From contig NZ_OCVX01000003.1 of the NCBI RefSeq assembly GCF_900232995.1, forward strand, positions 2,645,623-2,709,622: a stretch of DNA of 64,000 nt, read 5' to 3'. Shown in pieces: positions 30,366 to 39,330 of the stretch. The position numbers were made by a program, and so were the translations under genes. The notes beneath the pieces were generated by a model. It saw only the letters and a list, made by a program, of their open reading frames with translations. It made no database searches and was not told where the DNA came from. This DNA is from Mycobacterium simulans. GTDB taxonomy: Bacteria; Actinomycetota; Actinomycetes; Mycobacteriales; Mycobacteriaceae. Every line of letters starts with the position of its first letter. The stretch's first letter is position 1.

Positions 30366-31448
30366 TCAGGGCAGGGGATAGGCGGCGTTGCTGTCGCCGG
30401 TGAAGTCGATCGCGGAGTATTCGTTGAGCTTCGAAAGCCGGTGGTAGGCCTCGATCATCCGGACGGTTCCCGACTTCGAACGCATCACGATCGACTGCGT
30501 GGTGCAGCCACCAGGGTAGTAGCGGACGCCCTTGAGCAGATCGCCGTCGGTGACCCCGGTGGCGCAGAAGAAGACGTTCTCGCCGGACACCAGATCCTCG
30601 GTGGTCAGCACCCGATCGAGGTCGTATCCGGCGTCGAGCGCCTTACGACGCTCGGCATCGTCCTTGGGCGCCAGCTGCGCCTGAATTGCCCCACCCATGC
30701 AGCGGATCGCCGCGGCGGCGATGATGCCCTCCGGGGTGCCGCCGATGCCGGCGAGCATGTCGGTGCCCGACTCCGGCCGGCAGGCGGAGATGGCGCCCGC
30801 GACGTCGCCGTCGGTGATCAGCCGGATCCGGGCTCCGGTGCCGCGGACATCGTCGATCAGCTGGGCGTGCCGTGGCCGGTCCAAGATGCACACGGTCATG
30901 TCGCGCACCGACAGTTCCTTGACCCTGGCGACGGCCCGGATGTTGTCGGCGATCGGAGCAGTGATGTCCAGCACGTGTGCCGCGTCGGGCCCCACGGCAA
31001 TCTTGTTCATGTAGAACACCGCCGATGGGTCGAACATGGCGCCGCGATCGGCCACTGCCAGCACCGAGATGGCGTTGGGCATGCCTTTGCTCATCAGTGT
31101 GGTGCCGTCAATTGGGTCTACGGCGAAGTCGCACTCCGGGCCGTCACCATTGCCGACGTCCTCGCCGTTGTACAGCATCGGTGCGTGGTCTTTTTCACCC
31201 TCGCCGATGACGACGACGCCGCGCATTGAGACGGAGTTCACCAGTTCGCGTATGGCGTCGACCGCCGCGCCGTCCCCGCCCTCTTTGTCGCCGCGACCCA
31301 CCCAGCGGCCTGCGGCCATGGCACCGGCCTCGGTAACCCGCACGAGTTCCAGGGCCAGGTTGCGGTCGGGGGCTTCCCCGCGCGGCGGCCGCGAGGTCGA
31401 CGGGCCGTGGCTGGCGACGGCGGTCGGCGTGGATCCCTCAGCAGTCAT
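30366..31448 (-). CDS. glpX: Class II fructose-1,6-bisphosphatase
   Basis: About 360 residues from ATG 31448. Motifs of the GlpX family are present: [15 protein letters not shown], the metal-binding [10 protein letters not shown], and [12 protein letters not shown]. It hydrolyses fructose 1,6-bisphosphate in gluconeogenesis, and in M. tuberculosis it is the main such enzyme (Rv1099c). The first 25 residues are Ser/Pro-rich and poorly conserved, so a shorter start is possible. It lies 36 bases upstream of fumC and is divergent from the Rv1100-like gene. Confidence 0.95.
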   Translation of the reverse strand: MTAEGSTPTAVASHGPSTSRPPRGEAPDRNLALELVRVTEAGAMAAGRWVGRGDKEGGDGAAVDAIRELVNSVSMRGVVVIGEGEKDHAPMLYNGEDVGNGDGPECDFAVDPIDGTTLMSKGMPNAISVLAVADRGAMFDPSAVFYMNKIAVGPDAAHVLDITAPIADNIRAVARVKELSVRDMTVCILDRPRHAQLIDDVRGTGARIRLITDGDVAGAISACRPESGTDMLAGIGGTPEGIIAAAAIRCMGGAIQAQLAPKDDAERRKALDAGYDLDRVLTTEDLVSGENVFFCATGVTDGDLLKGVRYYPGGCTTQSIVMRSKSGTVRMIEAYHRLSKLNEYSAIDFTGDSNAAYPLP

Positions 31449-31503
31449 GGTTGCTGATTCTCCCAGAAGCGGAACTGTCAGCTGGAGCTGGGATACTGGC
31501 GAG

Positions 31504-32142
31504 GTGACCGCGGAGCCACAGCCGATGCCGAAGCCGGCGAAATCACGGCTGCTGCAGGACGGGCGCGACATGTTCTGGTCGCTCGTGCCGCTGGTGGTCG
31601 GCTGCATCCTGCTGGCGGGCATGGTCGGGATGTGCTCAATTCAGCCCGGCGGGACGAATCGGGGCAAGGTTCCGTTCTACGATGCCGCGGCGGCCCTGCG
31701 GGCGGACGCCGCGACGCTGGGTTTCCCGATTCGGTTGCCGGTATTGCCGGCGGGCTGGCAACCCAACTCCGGCGGTCGCGGCGGTATCGAAAATGGGCGA
31801 ACGGACCCGTCCACCGGTCAGCGGCTCAACGCAGCCACCTCGATCGTCGGATACATCAGTCCAACGGGGATGTATCTCAGCCTGACCCAGAGCAACGCCG
31901 ACGAGGACCTGTTGGTCGGTTCGATCCATCCGGGCATGTACCCGACCGGCACCGTCGACGTCGTCGGTACGGGCTGGGTCGTCTACCAAGGCTCGGACCA
32001 AACCGAGCCGGTGTGGACGACCAGACTCACCAGTGCGGCGGGCGTCACACAAATCGCGGTCACCGGTGCGGGCAGCACCGAGCAGTTCCGCGCTCTAGCG
32101 TCGGCTGTGCAATCTCAGCCGCCGTTGCAGGCCGCCCGATAG
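31504..32142 (+). CDS. DUF4245 single-pass membrane protein (Rv1100-like)
   Basis: A 212-residue protein. A short basic N-terminus is followed by one helix ([20 protein letters not shown]) and an extracytoplasmic domain of about 160 residues containing the family's GWQPNSGG block and a [15 protein letters not shown] strand. GTG 31504 is taken as the start ([15 protein letters not shown]); the site before it is weak and ATG 31525 is possible. A dienelactone hydrolase gene follows 12 bases after the stop. The function is unknown. It is syntenic with Rv1100. Confidence 0.8.
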   Translation: MTAEPQPMPKPAKSRLLQDGRDMFWSLVPLVVGCILLAGMVGMCSIQPGGTNRGKVPFYDAAAALRADAATLGFPIRLPVLPAGWQPNSGGRGGIENGRTDPSTGQRLNAATSIVGYISPTGMYLSLTQSNADEDLLVGSIHPGMYPTGTVDVVGTGWVVYQGSDQTEPVWTTRLTSAAGVTQIAVTGAGSTEQFRALASAVQSQPPLQAAR

Positions 32143-32154
32143 AAGGGACAACTC

Positions 32155-32952
32155 GTGACCGCACCTGAAGCAGACCTGTCCGGGTGGTCAGCGGCACCAT
32201 TCACCGGTGGTGGCTACACCCACGACGTGTATCGCAAAGGATCGGGCCCCGGTGTGGTACTGATTCCGGAGATACCGGGCATCCATCCCGGTGTTCTTGC
32301 GCTGGGTAATCACTTGGTGGACAACGGGTTCACCGTCGCCATACCGTCGTTGTTCGGAGAGCCGGGCAAGGCGGTGTCGGCCGGATACACCGCGGCCGAG
32401 ATCGCGCGGGCCTGTGTGGCAAGGGAATTCGCGGCGATGGCCACCAACAAGCAGCGGCCGGTGTCGCAGTTCTTACGGGCGCTGGCTCGCGATCTCAACG
32501 CATCGACGCCGGGCAAGGGCGTTGGCGTCATCGGCCAATGCTTTACCGGCGGCTTCGCGCTGGCCGCCGCCGTCGATGACAGCGTGCTGGCCCCGGTACT
32601 CAGCCAGCCGTCGGTACCGCTGCCGCTGACACCCACGCAACGCCGCGATCCCGGGGTGAGCGAATCGGAACTCAAAGTCGTTGCCGATCGCTGTGCCAAC
32701 GAGGGCCTGTGCGCCATGGGCTTACGGTTCAGCGCGGACAAGATGGCACCACGCGAACGGTTCAGGACGCTCAAGGAGAGGCTTGGCGACGCGTTCGAGG
32801 TCATCGAGATCGACTCCGGCCCAGGCAACGAATACGGCTTCGGCCGGATGGCGCATTCGGTGCTGACCGAGGAGGTCCGCGAAGTCGACGGCCAGCCGGC
32901 CTACGAGGCCCGCAAGCGAGTGGTCGAGTTCCTTACCGAGCGACTGGCTTAG
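32155..32952 (+). CDS. Dienelactone hydrolase family protein
   Basis: A 265-residue alpha/beta hydrolase. The DLH-type active site is visible: nucleophile Cys in VIGQCFTGGFAL, the Glu-containing PEIPGIHP that gates the Cys, and a late acid/His region (GNEYGFGRMAHS). GTG 32155 follows AGAAGGGACAAC. It lies 12 bases after the Rv1100-like gene, so they probably share a transcript, and overlaps the convergent transporter gene by 20 bases at the 3' ends. I recall no equivalent at this place in H37Rv. The substrate is unknown. Confidence 0.85.
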   Translation: MTAPEADLSGWSAAPFTGGGYTHDVYRKGSGPGVVLIPEIPGIHPGVLALGNHLVDNGFTVAIPSLFGEPGKAVSAGYTAAEIARACVAREFAAMATNKQRPVSQFLRALARDLNASTPGKGVGVIGQCFTGGFALAAAVDDSVLAPVLSQPSVPLPLTPTQRRDPGVSESELKVVADRCANEGLCAMGLRFSADKMAPRERFRTLKERLGDAFEVIEIDSGPGNEYGFGRMAHSVLTEEVREVDGQPAYEARKRVVEFLTERLA

Positions 32953-34084
32953 TTCGGCGCGGCAGCCAGTTACGGCGTACCGGTTTCGCAGGGTCCTGTT
33001 TAGGGGGTCGCTTCAGTTCTGGCAGATCGACGCCCTTGTACACCGCGAGGTAGACGTCGATGGTGGTGACGATGAGGATCATCAGGACCGGACCGATGAT
33101 GATGCCCCACGGGCCGAACATGCCAATACCCGCGAACACCGAAAGCAACATCAGCGCCGAGTTCAGTCGAGCGTCGCGCGGAACGAGTATGGGACGCAAG
33201 AAGTTGTCGATATTGGTGACCACCAGAAAATGCCAGAGGACCACGAACGCGCCACCGGCGATATTGCCGAACAAGATCATTCCGATGCCGAACGGAATTG
33301 TCACGATCCCGCCCCCCAGCGGAATTATCGACAACGCGGTCAGCACAATCGCGAAGATGAAGAAGCCGTGGTGAAAACCGGCGACGTAGATCGACGCGGC
33401 ACCGGCGACGCCTTGGCACAACGCGATGACGAACTGACCATTCACGGTGCCGCGCACCATCGAGCCCATCTTCTGCAGGTATAGATCGGTGGCTTCTTCG
33501 CCGAGCGGATTGAGCTGGCCGATCAATGTCCGCAACCTCTCGCGGTTCACCAGCAGCGCGATAAACACGTAGAGGAAAATGATGGCCGACGTGATGGCAC
33601 CCGCGAGGCTGCCGGCCGCGTTTTGCAAGAATTGCAGCAGCCAGTGGCCAACGGTCTGGGCCACCGAGATCATTGCTTTGCGAAGCGTCTCCTCGGTCAC
33701 CGTCATGTGCAGAAACGGCACCCGGGCCAGCAGGTCGTTGAGGAGTTCCAAAACCTTTTGGCCGAGGCGGCTTGGATCGGTCGACCGGACCCACCCGGCG
33801 ACAGAATCGACCATGCGAGCAATCTGGACGACCGCAAGGAGCACCAATAGCCCCACCGGCACGATAACCATGGCCAGCGCCGACACCAGGGTGGCCGCGG
33901 CCGACAAACCGGTATTGAGACGCTTGTTGAACCAATTGAACAGTGGCGTAAACAAATACGCACCGACCGCTGCCACAACGATGAGGACGAAATAGTTGCG
34001 AAGGAAGTACGCGCCGAAAGCCAGAGCGATGAGCGTGAGGATCGCCAGCGCGCGCTTCTGAGTGAGCGTGAATTCGGTGTCCAT
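32933..34084 (-). CDS. AI-2E family (PerM-like) transporter (Rv1101c-like)
   Basis: A 383-residue membrane protein with about eight hydrophobic segments. A central soluble loop has the family's GQLNPLGEEATDLYLQKMGSM region, and the C-terminus is basic (PPKQDPAKPVRRNWLPRRTK). The family includes TqsA and PerM exporters; despite the family name, the substrate in mycobacteria is unknown. ATG 34084 starts MDTEFTLTQKRAL. The ortholog is Rv1101c. In H37Rv the next genes are the mazEF3 toxin-antitoxin pair, which is not present here. Confidence 0.87.
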   Translation of the reverse strand: MDTEFTLTQKRALAILTLIALAFGAYFLRNYFVLIVVAAVGAYLFTPLFNWFNKRLNTGLSAAATLVSALAMVIVPVGLLVLLAVVQIARMVDSVAGWVRSTDPSRLGQKVLELLNDLLARVPFLHMTVTEETLRKAMISVAQTVGHWLLQFLQNAAGSLAGAITSAIIFLYVFIALLVNRERLRTLIGQLNPLGEEATDLYLQKMGSMVRGTVNGQFVIALCQGVAGAASIYVAGFHHGFFIFAIVLTALSIIPLGGGIVTIPFGIGMILFGNIAGGAFVVLWHFLVVTNIDNFLRPILVPRDARLNSALMLLSVFAGIGMFGPWGIIIGPVLMILIVTTIDVYLAVYKGVDLPELKRPPKQDPAKPVRRNWLPRRTKPVAR

Positions 34085-34243
34085 GCCTAGCCCGGGCCGT
34101 CCTCCGCGTCGGTGTCGAGCGCAACCTTAACCCGAGACGATGCCAATCCGACGGGTGTCCATTTCGCCGGCGACGTGTCTGCCGCAAAAAGATGTCCGCA
34201 GCAGGTCTTTGGCGGTTACGTTGGGAGATGGAAGGTGATTGCA

Positions 34244-34522
34244 ATGTACGACCGCGACTTAGACAACGCGTGGCATGTGGATATCGAGTTCGACGAGGAC
34301 GAGACCCACACCCATGCGACGGTGCGCGCACAACTCGGTGACGGCGAACGCATGATCACCCTGGGCGACGCGTACCGCCATCCGAAGGATGCCAGCCAGC
34401 CGATGATCGGCGAGGAAATCGCAGCGGCGCGCGGATTGATCGCGTTGGGCACCGAGCTGCTGCAGAACGCCTCAGCACGCATCGCGGAGGCCACGCACCA
34501 CCCGGTGCACCTCTACAGCTGA
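34244..34522 (+). CDS. DUF1876 protein, Rv1738/Rv2632c family
   Basis: A 92-residue protein (WHVDIEFDEDETHTHATVRA, then a long helix ARGLIALGTELLQNASARI). The beta-strand core plus helix matches the small DUF1876 proteins such as Rv2632c and the hypoxia-induced Rv1738, whose fold resembles ribosome hibernation factors. ATG 34244 follows GGAAGGTGATT. It stands 9 bases before the 2H phosphoesterase-like gene, so the two may be co-transcribed. Whether it is controlled by DosR is not visible in the upstream bases. It occupies the place of mazEF3 relative to H37Rv. Confidence 0.8.
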   Translation: MYDRDLDNAWHVDIEFDEDETHTHATVRAQLGDGERMITLGDAYRHPKDASQPMIGEEIAAARGLIALGTELLQNASARIAEATHHPVHLYS

Positions 34523-34531
34523 CCGCCCGTT

Positions 34532-35056
34532 GTGGCGCTGGCCGTCTGCTTGCTTTTCGACCGGCATTCCGAGCGGGCGATTCGCGCGCTGTGGGACCGG
34601 ATCGAGGAGCGCGGGGTGGCCAGCTTGCGTTCACACACCCATGGGCGGCACGTGCCGCATGTCTCGTACGCGGTATTGCGGCGCTGGGACCGGGCCGCGG
34701 TTGCCGCGGCGCTCGGCCTTCTCGACGGCGGCTGCCCCGTGGAGCTGAGCTTTGAAGGGGTCGGACTGTTCCGGCGTGGACGCATGTGGTTGGTCGCCGG
34801 CGTGAGCGCCGATTTCGTTGCGCGCCAGTCACGTGTCGTCGAGGCCGTGACGGCCGCCGGCGCCGAGTTGCACAAACACTATGTGCCTGGAATCTGGTTG
34901 CCGCACTGCTCACTTGCGCCGCGTGCGAAGTTGGCTCAGCTGCCCGACATCGTGAGCGCTGTGTTCGACGTGTTGCCGTTGCGGGCACGCCTGGACCGCG
35001 CCGCCCTCGTCAATAGCTCGACCGGCGAGGTCTCGCCGCTGCCGGGATTGCCCTGA
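34532..35056 (+). CDS. 2H phosphoesterase / 2'-5' RNA ligase-like protein
   Basis: A 174-residue protein with the two H-x-S motifs of the 2H phosphoesterase fold, HVSYAV near residue 42 and HCSLAP near residue 128, each followed by hydrophobic strands. Members cleave or ligate 2'-5' or cyclic phosphodiester bonds in RNA or nucleotides. GTG 34532 begins 9 bases after the DUF1876 stop. The pairing of a possible ribosome-related protein with a possible RNA-end enzyme is suggestive but unproven. H37Rv Rv1104/Rv1105 lie in this region and I could not establish a relation. Confidence 0.72.
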   Translation: MALAVCLLFDRHSERAIRALWDRIEERGVASLRSHTHGRHVPHVSYAVLRRWDRAAVAAALGLLDGGCPVELSFEGVGLFRRGRMWLVAGVSADFVARQSRVVEAVTAAGAELHKHYVPGIWLPHCSLAPRAKLAQLPDIVSAVFDVLPLRARLDRAALVNSSTGEVSPLPGLP

Positions 35057-35190
35057 GCCGCTACCCGTCTCCCCGTTACGGGTCGTAGCAGCGTGGGCAC
35101 GTCCCGCAACGGTTGATGTGATGAGCGAGTGATGAGTGACATCGGCGTAGCCGAACGCGAACGGGTTCGCCGCCCATCTGTTTCCCGGCC

Positions 35191-35247
35191 GTGTCCCCCG
35201 ATTGGGGGAAAGGACGTGTCCCCCGGGATCGGATCCGATCGGGGGAA
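35191..35247. repeat. Tandem C5/G5 hairpins upstream of the PE-PPE cassette
   Basis: TCCCCCGATTGGGGGA (short hairpin) is followed by TCCCCCG...CGGGGGA enclosing ATCGGATCCGAT, a larger hairpin. The two TGTCCCCC starts are 25 bases apart. A related pair lies at 53720-53753 between another PPE gene and ephC. Confidence 0.55.
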
Positions 35248-35251
35248 TTAT

Positions 35252-35266
35252 CGACAATGATTGTCA
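35252..35266. promoter_or_regulatory. Zur-box-like palindrome before the ESX-3-type cassette
   Basis: CGACAATGATTGTCA contains the perfect palindrome GACAATGATTGTC and matches the actinobacterial Zur-type pattern TGAnAATGATTnTCA at all but the first base. It sits 52 bases before the PE start. The esx-3 locus of M. tuberculosis is Zur-repressed, so zinc control here is a natural inference. Confidence 0.6.
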
Positions 35267-35317
35267 TATTCAATAGCAATATTGCCGGGTGAACTTCGAA
35301 GGGATGGAGGATTCGTC

Positions 35318-35623
35318 GTGACCTTGGGTGTCATTCCCGAAGGTTTGGCGGCTGCCAGTGCGGCCATCGAAGCGCTGACCGCACGGTTGGCGGCGGCGCA
35401 CGCTGGTGCGGTTCCGCTTATCACCGCAGTAATCCCGCCGGGAGCAGATCCGGTGTCTGTGCAGAGCGCCGCGGGGGTGAGTCTTCGCGGCGGCGACTTT
35501 GCAGCCGTGGCGGCACAGGGTGTCGACGAGCTTGGCCGCTCGGGGGTCGGGGTTGCGGAGGCGGCCACCAGTTACGCAACCGGCGATGCGCTGGCAGCGG
35601 CGACCTACCTGGCTGAGCTATGA
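35318..35623 (+). CDS. PE family protein, PE5-like (ESX-3 type)
   Basis: A 101-residue PE protein starting [23 protein letters not shown]. It resembles PE5 of the esx-3 locus ([24 protein letters not shown]) more than the usual MSFV-type PE proteins. GTG 35318 is preceded by GGATGGAGG at a good distance. It ends in YLAEL, overlapping the next gene's start (ATGA), so PE and PPE are co-translated. PE proteins of this kind pair with their PPE partner and are exported through a type VII system. Confidence 0.88.
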   Translation: MTLGVIPEGLAAASAAIEALTARLAAAHAGAVPLITAVIPPGADPVSVQSAAGVSLRGGDFAAVAAQGVDELGRSGVGVAEAATSYATGDALAAATYLAEL

Positions 35624-37257
35624 CGGCACCGGTGTGGATGGCGGCACCTCCGGAGGTGCATTCAGCCATGCTGAGTAGCGGTCCTGGTCCGGAGTCGCTG
35701 CTGGCCGCGGCGTCGCAATGGTCCTCACTGAGTGCCGAATATGCCGCAGTGGCAGAAGAACTGAGTGCTCTGCTTGCCGCGGTGCGAGCTGGGGTGTGGC
35801 GGGGCCCCAGTGCCGACGTGTTCGCGGCCGCCTACGTGCCGTATCTGGCCTGGCTGACGCAGGTAAGCGCGGACAGCGCGGCCGCGGCCGGCGAGCACGA
35901 GACGTTGGCGGCGGCGTACACGGCGGCATTGGCGGCGATGCCGACCTTGCCCGAACTAGTCGCCAATCACGCGATCCACGGGGTCTTGGTGGCGACGAAT
36001 TTCTTTGGGATCAACACCATCCCGATTGCGCTCAACGAGGCTGACTATGTGCGGATGTGGATTCAGGCGGCCACCACGATGGCGACCTACCAGGCGGTAT
36101 CGGCGGCGGCCGTGGCGTCTACCCCGCAGGCAGCGCCTGCCCCCCAGATCCTGAAATCGAACGCCATAGCGCAGAACTCTGGAAGCGGCGACGACTCAGG
36201 AAACGCCACTCCGATCGACAACCTGATCGCCGAAATTCTGAAAATCATCAGCGGCGGCCGCATCATTTGGGACCCCGCCAACGGCACCCTCAACGGCCTG
36301 CCCTACGACGCGTACACCGATCCCGGCCAAGCGATCTGGTGGCTGGCCCGAGCCCTCGAATTCTTTCAGGATGCCGAGGAATTCTGGAGACTGCTCTTCA
36401 CCGATCCGATTGCGGCGATTGAGTTTCTGTTCAACATCTTGGTGTTCGATCTGCCGACCCACATCATGCAGATCGTTACCTGGCTAGCCGAGTCCCCGCA
36501 GCTGCTGGCGATCGCGCTGACCCAAACCGTCGCCACTCTGGGGGCAGCAACGGGCTTCGCCGGGCTGGCCGGTTTGGCCGCCACTCATGTTGCCGCGATC
36601 CCCGTCGCCGGGCCGCCGCTCGCGGCCGTGCCTATGACGGTTCCGATTGCTGGGCTGGCTTCGACGGTCCCCACGGGCACCGTGTCGGCCAGTGCTCCTG
36701 CCTCGGCACCCGCGCCCAGTTCGGCCGCTGGCACCGCCGCGCCAGCCACCGCGCCGACGCCGGCGACCGGCTTCCCCCCGTACCTCGTCGGGGGTGGTCC
36801 AGGCGTCGGGTTCGGCTCGGGACTTTCGACCCGCGCCCGAACGGCCGAGCCGGCCTCCGATTCCGCGGCGGCCGCCGCGGCCGCGCAGGCATCGGCTCGT
36901 CGGGAGGCGCGCGCCCGTCGGCGCCGCCGAATCGGAGCCGAGGAACTGGGGTATCGCGACGAATTCGCTGATTTGGAGCTGGATTTCGACTCGCCAGCCC
37001 CGCCCGCGGATGAGCAGCGCGCTGCGTGGGCCTCGGATGAGGGTGCCGGGCGCCTGGGATTCGCAGGAACGGCACGCAGCCAAAAGCATGCTGAGGCAGC
37101 CGGTTTGGCCACTCTTGGCGGTGACGGCCTCGATGGTGGGGCACGGATGCCGATGGTTCCAAGTACCTGGGACAGCGAGCCGGCCGCGCCCGGGGACGCA
37201 GAGGTCAACGACGTAACTGCAAGCAACCGAAACCCCAACACAGATAAGGAGTTCTGA
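35620..37257 (+). CDS. PPE family protein, PPE4-like (ESX-3 type)
   Basis: A 545-residue protein. The N-terminal 180 residues are a PPE domain ([19 protein letters not shown]) with [25 protein letters not shown], nearly the PPE4 signature. A middle helical part (about 200-330) follows, then a long Ala/Pro/Thr-rich, disordered C-terminal tail with a basic patch ([13 protein letters not shown]). Its stop overlaps the EsxG-like start. It presumably pairs with the PE protein upstream for secretion. The length and tail resemble PPE4, suggesting duplication of the esx-3 substrate genes. Confidence 0.88.
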   Translation: MTAPVWMAAPPEVHSAMLSSGPGPESLLAAASQWSSLSAEYAAVAEELSALLAAVRAGVWRGPSADVFAAAYVPYLAWLTQVSADSAAAAGEHETLAAAYTAALAAMPTLPELVANHAIHGVLVATNFFGINTIPIALNEADYVRMWIQAATTMATYQAVSAAAVASTPQAAPAPQILKSNAIAQNSGSGDDSGNATPIDNLIAEILKIISGGRIIWDPANGTLNGLPYDAYTDPGQAIWWLARALEFFQDAEEFWRLLFTDPIAAIEFLFNILVFDLPTHIMQIVTWLAESPQLLAIALTQTVATLGAATGFAGLAGLAATHVAAIPVAGPPLAAVPMTVPIAGLASTVPTGTVSASAPASAPAPSSAAGTAAPATAPTPATGFPPYLVGGGPGVGFGSGLSTRARTAEPASDSAAAAAAAQASARREARARRRRRIGAEELGYRDEFADLELDFDSPAPPADEQRAAWASDEGAGRLGFAGTARSQKHAEAAGLATLGGDGLDGGARMPMVPSTWDSEPAAPGDAEVNDVTASNRNPNTDKEF

Positions 37258-37550
37258 TGAGTTTGTTGGATGCCCATGTTCCGCAATTGGTCGCGTCGCA
37301 GTCTGCGTTCGCCGCCAAGGCGGCGGTGATGCGCAGCACCATCGGGCAGGCTGAGCAGGAAGCGCTGTCAGCGCAGGCATTTCACGTAGGAGAAGCCGCC
37401 GCAGCGTTTCAGGGCGCCCATGCGCGCTTCGTCGAGGCGGCCTCCAAAATCAACACCTTGCTCGATATCGCTCAGGCCAACCTGGGGGATGCCGCGGGCA
37501 CTTACGTGGCCGCCGACGCCGCCGCCGCCGCCAGCTACGTCGGGTTCTGA
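37257..37550 (+). CDS. EsxG/EsxS-type WXG100 protein
   Basis: A 97-residue protein ([22 protein letters not shown]...) very close to EsxG (Rv0287) and EsxS (Rv3020c). [11 protein letters not shown] and AFQGAHARF are nearer to EsxS as I recall it. Like EsxG it lacks a true WxG turn. It forms the heterodimer partner of the next gene's product. AAGGAG precedes the ATG, which overlaps the PPE stop. As an orphan substrate it would be secreted through the ESX-3 machinery encoded elsewhere. Confidence 0.92.
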   Translation: MSLLDAHVPQLVASQSAFAAKAAVMRSTIGQAEQEALSAQAFHVGEAAAAFQGAHARFVEAASKINTLLDIAQANLGDAAGTYVAADAAAAASYVGF

Positions 37551-37581
37551 ACCCGGCGAGACCAATTGCGAAAGGACTGTG

Positions 37582-37869
37582 ATGTCACAGATTATCTACA
37601 ACTACCCGGCGATGTTGGCCCACGCTGGGGACATGACCGGTTACGCCGGCACGATGCAGGGATTGGGTGGCGATATTGCCAGCGAGCAGGCGGCACTGTC
37701 CAACGCCTGGCAGGGCGATACCGGAATGACATACCAGGTTTGGCAGACGCAGTGGAACCAGGCCCTCGACGGCCTTGTTCAGGCTTATCGGTCGATGGCT
37801 GGCACCCATGAAGCCAACACCTTGGCCATGCTCGCCCGCGATAGCGCCGAAGGGGCTAAATGGGGCTAG
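37582..37869 (+). CDS. EsxH/EsxR-type WXG100 protein
   Basis: A 95-residue protein beginning [18 protein letters not shown], with the WQG turn at 43-45 and the C-terminal secretion signal region [14 protein letters not shown]. It matches EsxH (Rv0288) and EsxR (Rv3019c). EsxH binds zinc through His14, His70 and His76; here His14 and His76 remain but position 70 is Arg, as EsxR also replaces it (from memory). ATG 37582 follows AAAGGACTGTG. EsxG-EsxH dimers serve iron/zinc acquisition and host ESCRT interference in M. tuberculosis; whether this copy does so is unknown. Confidence 0.92.
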   Translation: MSQIIYNYPAMLAHAGDMTGYAGTMQGLGGDIASEQAALSNAWQGDTGMTYQVWQTQWNQALDGLVQAYRSMAGTHEANTLAMLARDSAEGAKWG

Positions 37870-37914
37870 CCAGCGCGCAGGCTGGTCGCAGCCGTCTGAC
37901 GGTGCCGGTGAACG

Positions 37915-39024
37915 CTACTCGGGCGGGGGGGTGGCGACAACCTCCACCAGGTGAGGCTTGGCCGCCGCCTTGACCTGTTCGAAGAGCTCTTTGTAGTAGG
38001 GCAGGCATTCGGCCATGGCCTGCTCGGTGGTGAACAGCGGATGGTAGCCCAGGTCACGCTCTGCCTTAGCGATGGAGAAGTAGTTATCGAGGTAAATTCG
38101 TTCCACCGCAAGGGGTTCCAGTGGCGGTTTGGGCAGTCGGAACTTGAAATGCAGCCATTGCCAAACCAACATCGCGTCGCGGACTAGCCGACCCGACACC
38201 CGTACCCGCGGCCAACGTTCGCCACAGGCCGTGACGACCGGCCGAGCGAACTCGAACATGTTGATCGGCTCACCGTCGTTGATGAAGTACGCCTGCCCAG
38301 GCGCGGTGCCGCCGGGCACCAAGTGTTCGCCGGCCAGAATGAAACCGTGAATTAGGTTGTGCACGTACGAGTTGTCCAACTTGGCGTTCTTGCTGCCGAC
38401 GAGAACCTTGACGTGGCCGGCTACCACGCTCTCGAACAGCTTGCGGAACATCGTCTGATCGCCACGACCCCAGATGCCGCTGGGCCGGATGGAACACGTC
38501 AGCATGCCCTCGACCCCGTTCTGTGACAGCACGAACTTCTCCGCGACCACCTTGGTTTCGGTGTAGAGGTCATTGAACCGTTCGGTATAGGGCAAAGTCT
38601 CATCTCCGCCGGAGATGGGCTGGCCGCCCATCACCACGCTGTTCGACGCCGTGTACACGAACCGCTTGGCTCCGGCCTTTTGTCCGGCGTGGACCAGGTT
38701 CTTGGTGCCCTCGACGTTGACCGCGTAGCTGCGCTGGCGGTATTCGTCGGTCACCGACGAGCCGCCCATCAGTTCGATGATCGCCGCCGTATGGATGATC
38801 GTGTCGATACCTTCCACCGCTTTGGCGCAGACGGCTGCGTCGGTGATGTCACCCTGCAACACCTGCAGTTGCGGATGCTCCGGCAGCGGCGACGGCGCTC
38901 GGTCGAAGGACCGGACTTTGTGCCCGCGTTCGAGCAAGGTGGTGACCAAATTGGCGCCGACGAAGCCTGAGCCACCGGTAACCAGCACGCTGCCGAGTTC
39001 GGTTGTCAGTGATGAATCACCCAT
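37915..39024 (-). CDS. hsd: 3-beta-hydroxysteroid dehydrogenase/isomerase
   Basis: A 369-residue short-chain dehydrogenase of the 3-beta-HSD family, matching Rv1106c. The NAD-binding loop TGGSGFVGANL is near residue 16 and the catalytic YTETK (Tyr-x3-Lys) near 155. It oxidises cholesterol to cholest-4-en-3-one, the first step of steroid ring breakdown. ATG 39024 is set by homology; an upstream start would run through the KstR-like operator. It lies next to the ESX cassette but convergent to it. Confidence 0.93.
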   Translation of the reverse strand: MGDSSLTTELGSVLVTGGSGFVGANLVTTLLERGHKVRSFDRAPSPLPEHPQLQVLQGDITDAAVCAKAVEGIDTIIHTAAIIELMGGSSVTDEYRQRSYAVNVEGTKNLVHAGQKAGAKRFVYTASNSVVMGGQPISGGDETLPYTERFNDLYTETKVVAEKFVLSQNGVEGMLTCSIRPSGIWGRGDQTMFRKLFESVVAGHVKVLVGSKNAKLDNSYVHNLIHGFILAGEHLVPGGTAPGQAYFINDGEPINMFEFARPVVTACGERWPRVRVSGRLVRDAMLVWQWLHFKFRLPKPPLEPLAVERIYLDNYFSIAKAERDLGYHPLFTTEQAMAECLPYYKELFEQVKAAAKPHLVEVVATPPPE

Positions 39025-39039
39025 GCGGCGAAGCATAAC

Positions 39040-39053
39040 TAAAACGTGTTCCA
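39040..39053. promoter_or_regulatory. KstR operator upstream of hsd
   Basis: TAAAACGTGTTCCA fits the KstR consensus TnnAACnnGTTnnA at every fixed position and lies 16 bases before the hsd ATG. The H37Rv ortholog belongs to the KstR cholesterol regulon. Confidence 0.7.
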
Positions 39054-39090
39054 GTCTGGAATAACAATTGCCGTCCGAAATCGGCAAAGG

Positions 39091-39330
39091 TCAGTCTTGT
39101 CCGGCCTCTCCGGCAGCCAACGCGTCGGTCACTCGCTGACGAGCGCCAGCTAAGTGCTCCTCGCACCTCTTCACGAGTTGTTCCCCTCTTTCCCAGAGTT
39201 GCAGCGACGCATCGAGATCCAGCCCGCCCTGCTCGAGAAGCCGCACGACTTCTATCAGCTCGTCGCGACAAGCTTCATAGCCGAGCTGACTAAGGGGTGT
39301 AATAGATCCGGTTTGGTCGTCGTCAGCCAT
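39091..39330 (-). CDS. xseB: Exodeoxyribonuclease VII small subunit
   Basis: A 79-residue protein with the XseB pattern: [36 protein letters not shown] followed by a helix ending ARQRVTDAL. It assembles in several copies with XseA into exonuclease VII, which degrades single-stranded DNA from both ends. Its start overlaps the xseA stop by 8 bases, so it is co-translated. The ortholog is Rv1107c. Confidence 0.94.
   Translation of the reverse strand: MADDDQTGSITPLSQLGYEACRDELIEVVRLLEQGGLDLDASLQLWERGEQLVKRCEEHLAGARQRVTDALAAGEAGQD

Noticed and set aside
33000..34331. 443-codon minus-strand frame overlapping the transporter gene
   Set aside because: It lies in another frame of the AI-2E transporter gene, is very rich in Arg/His/Pro and lacks membrane segments.
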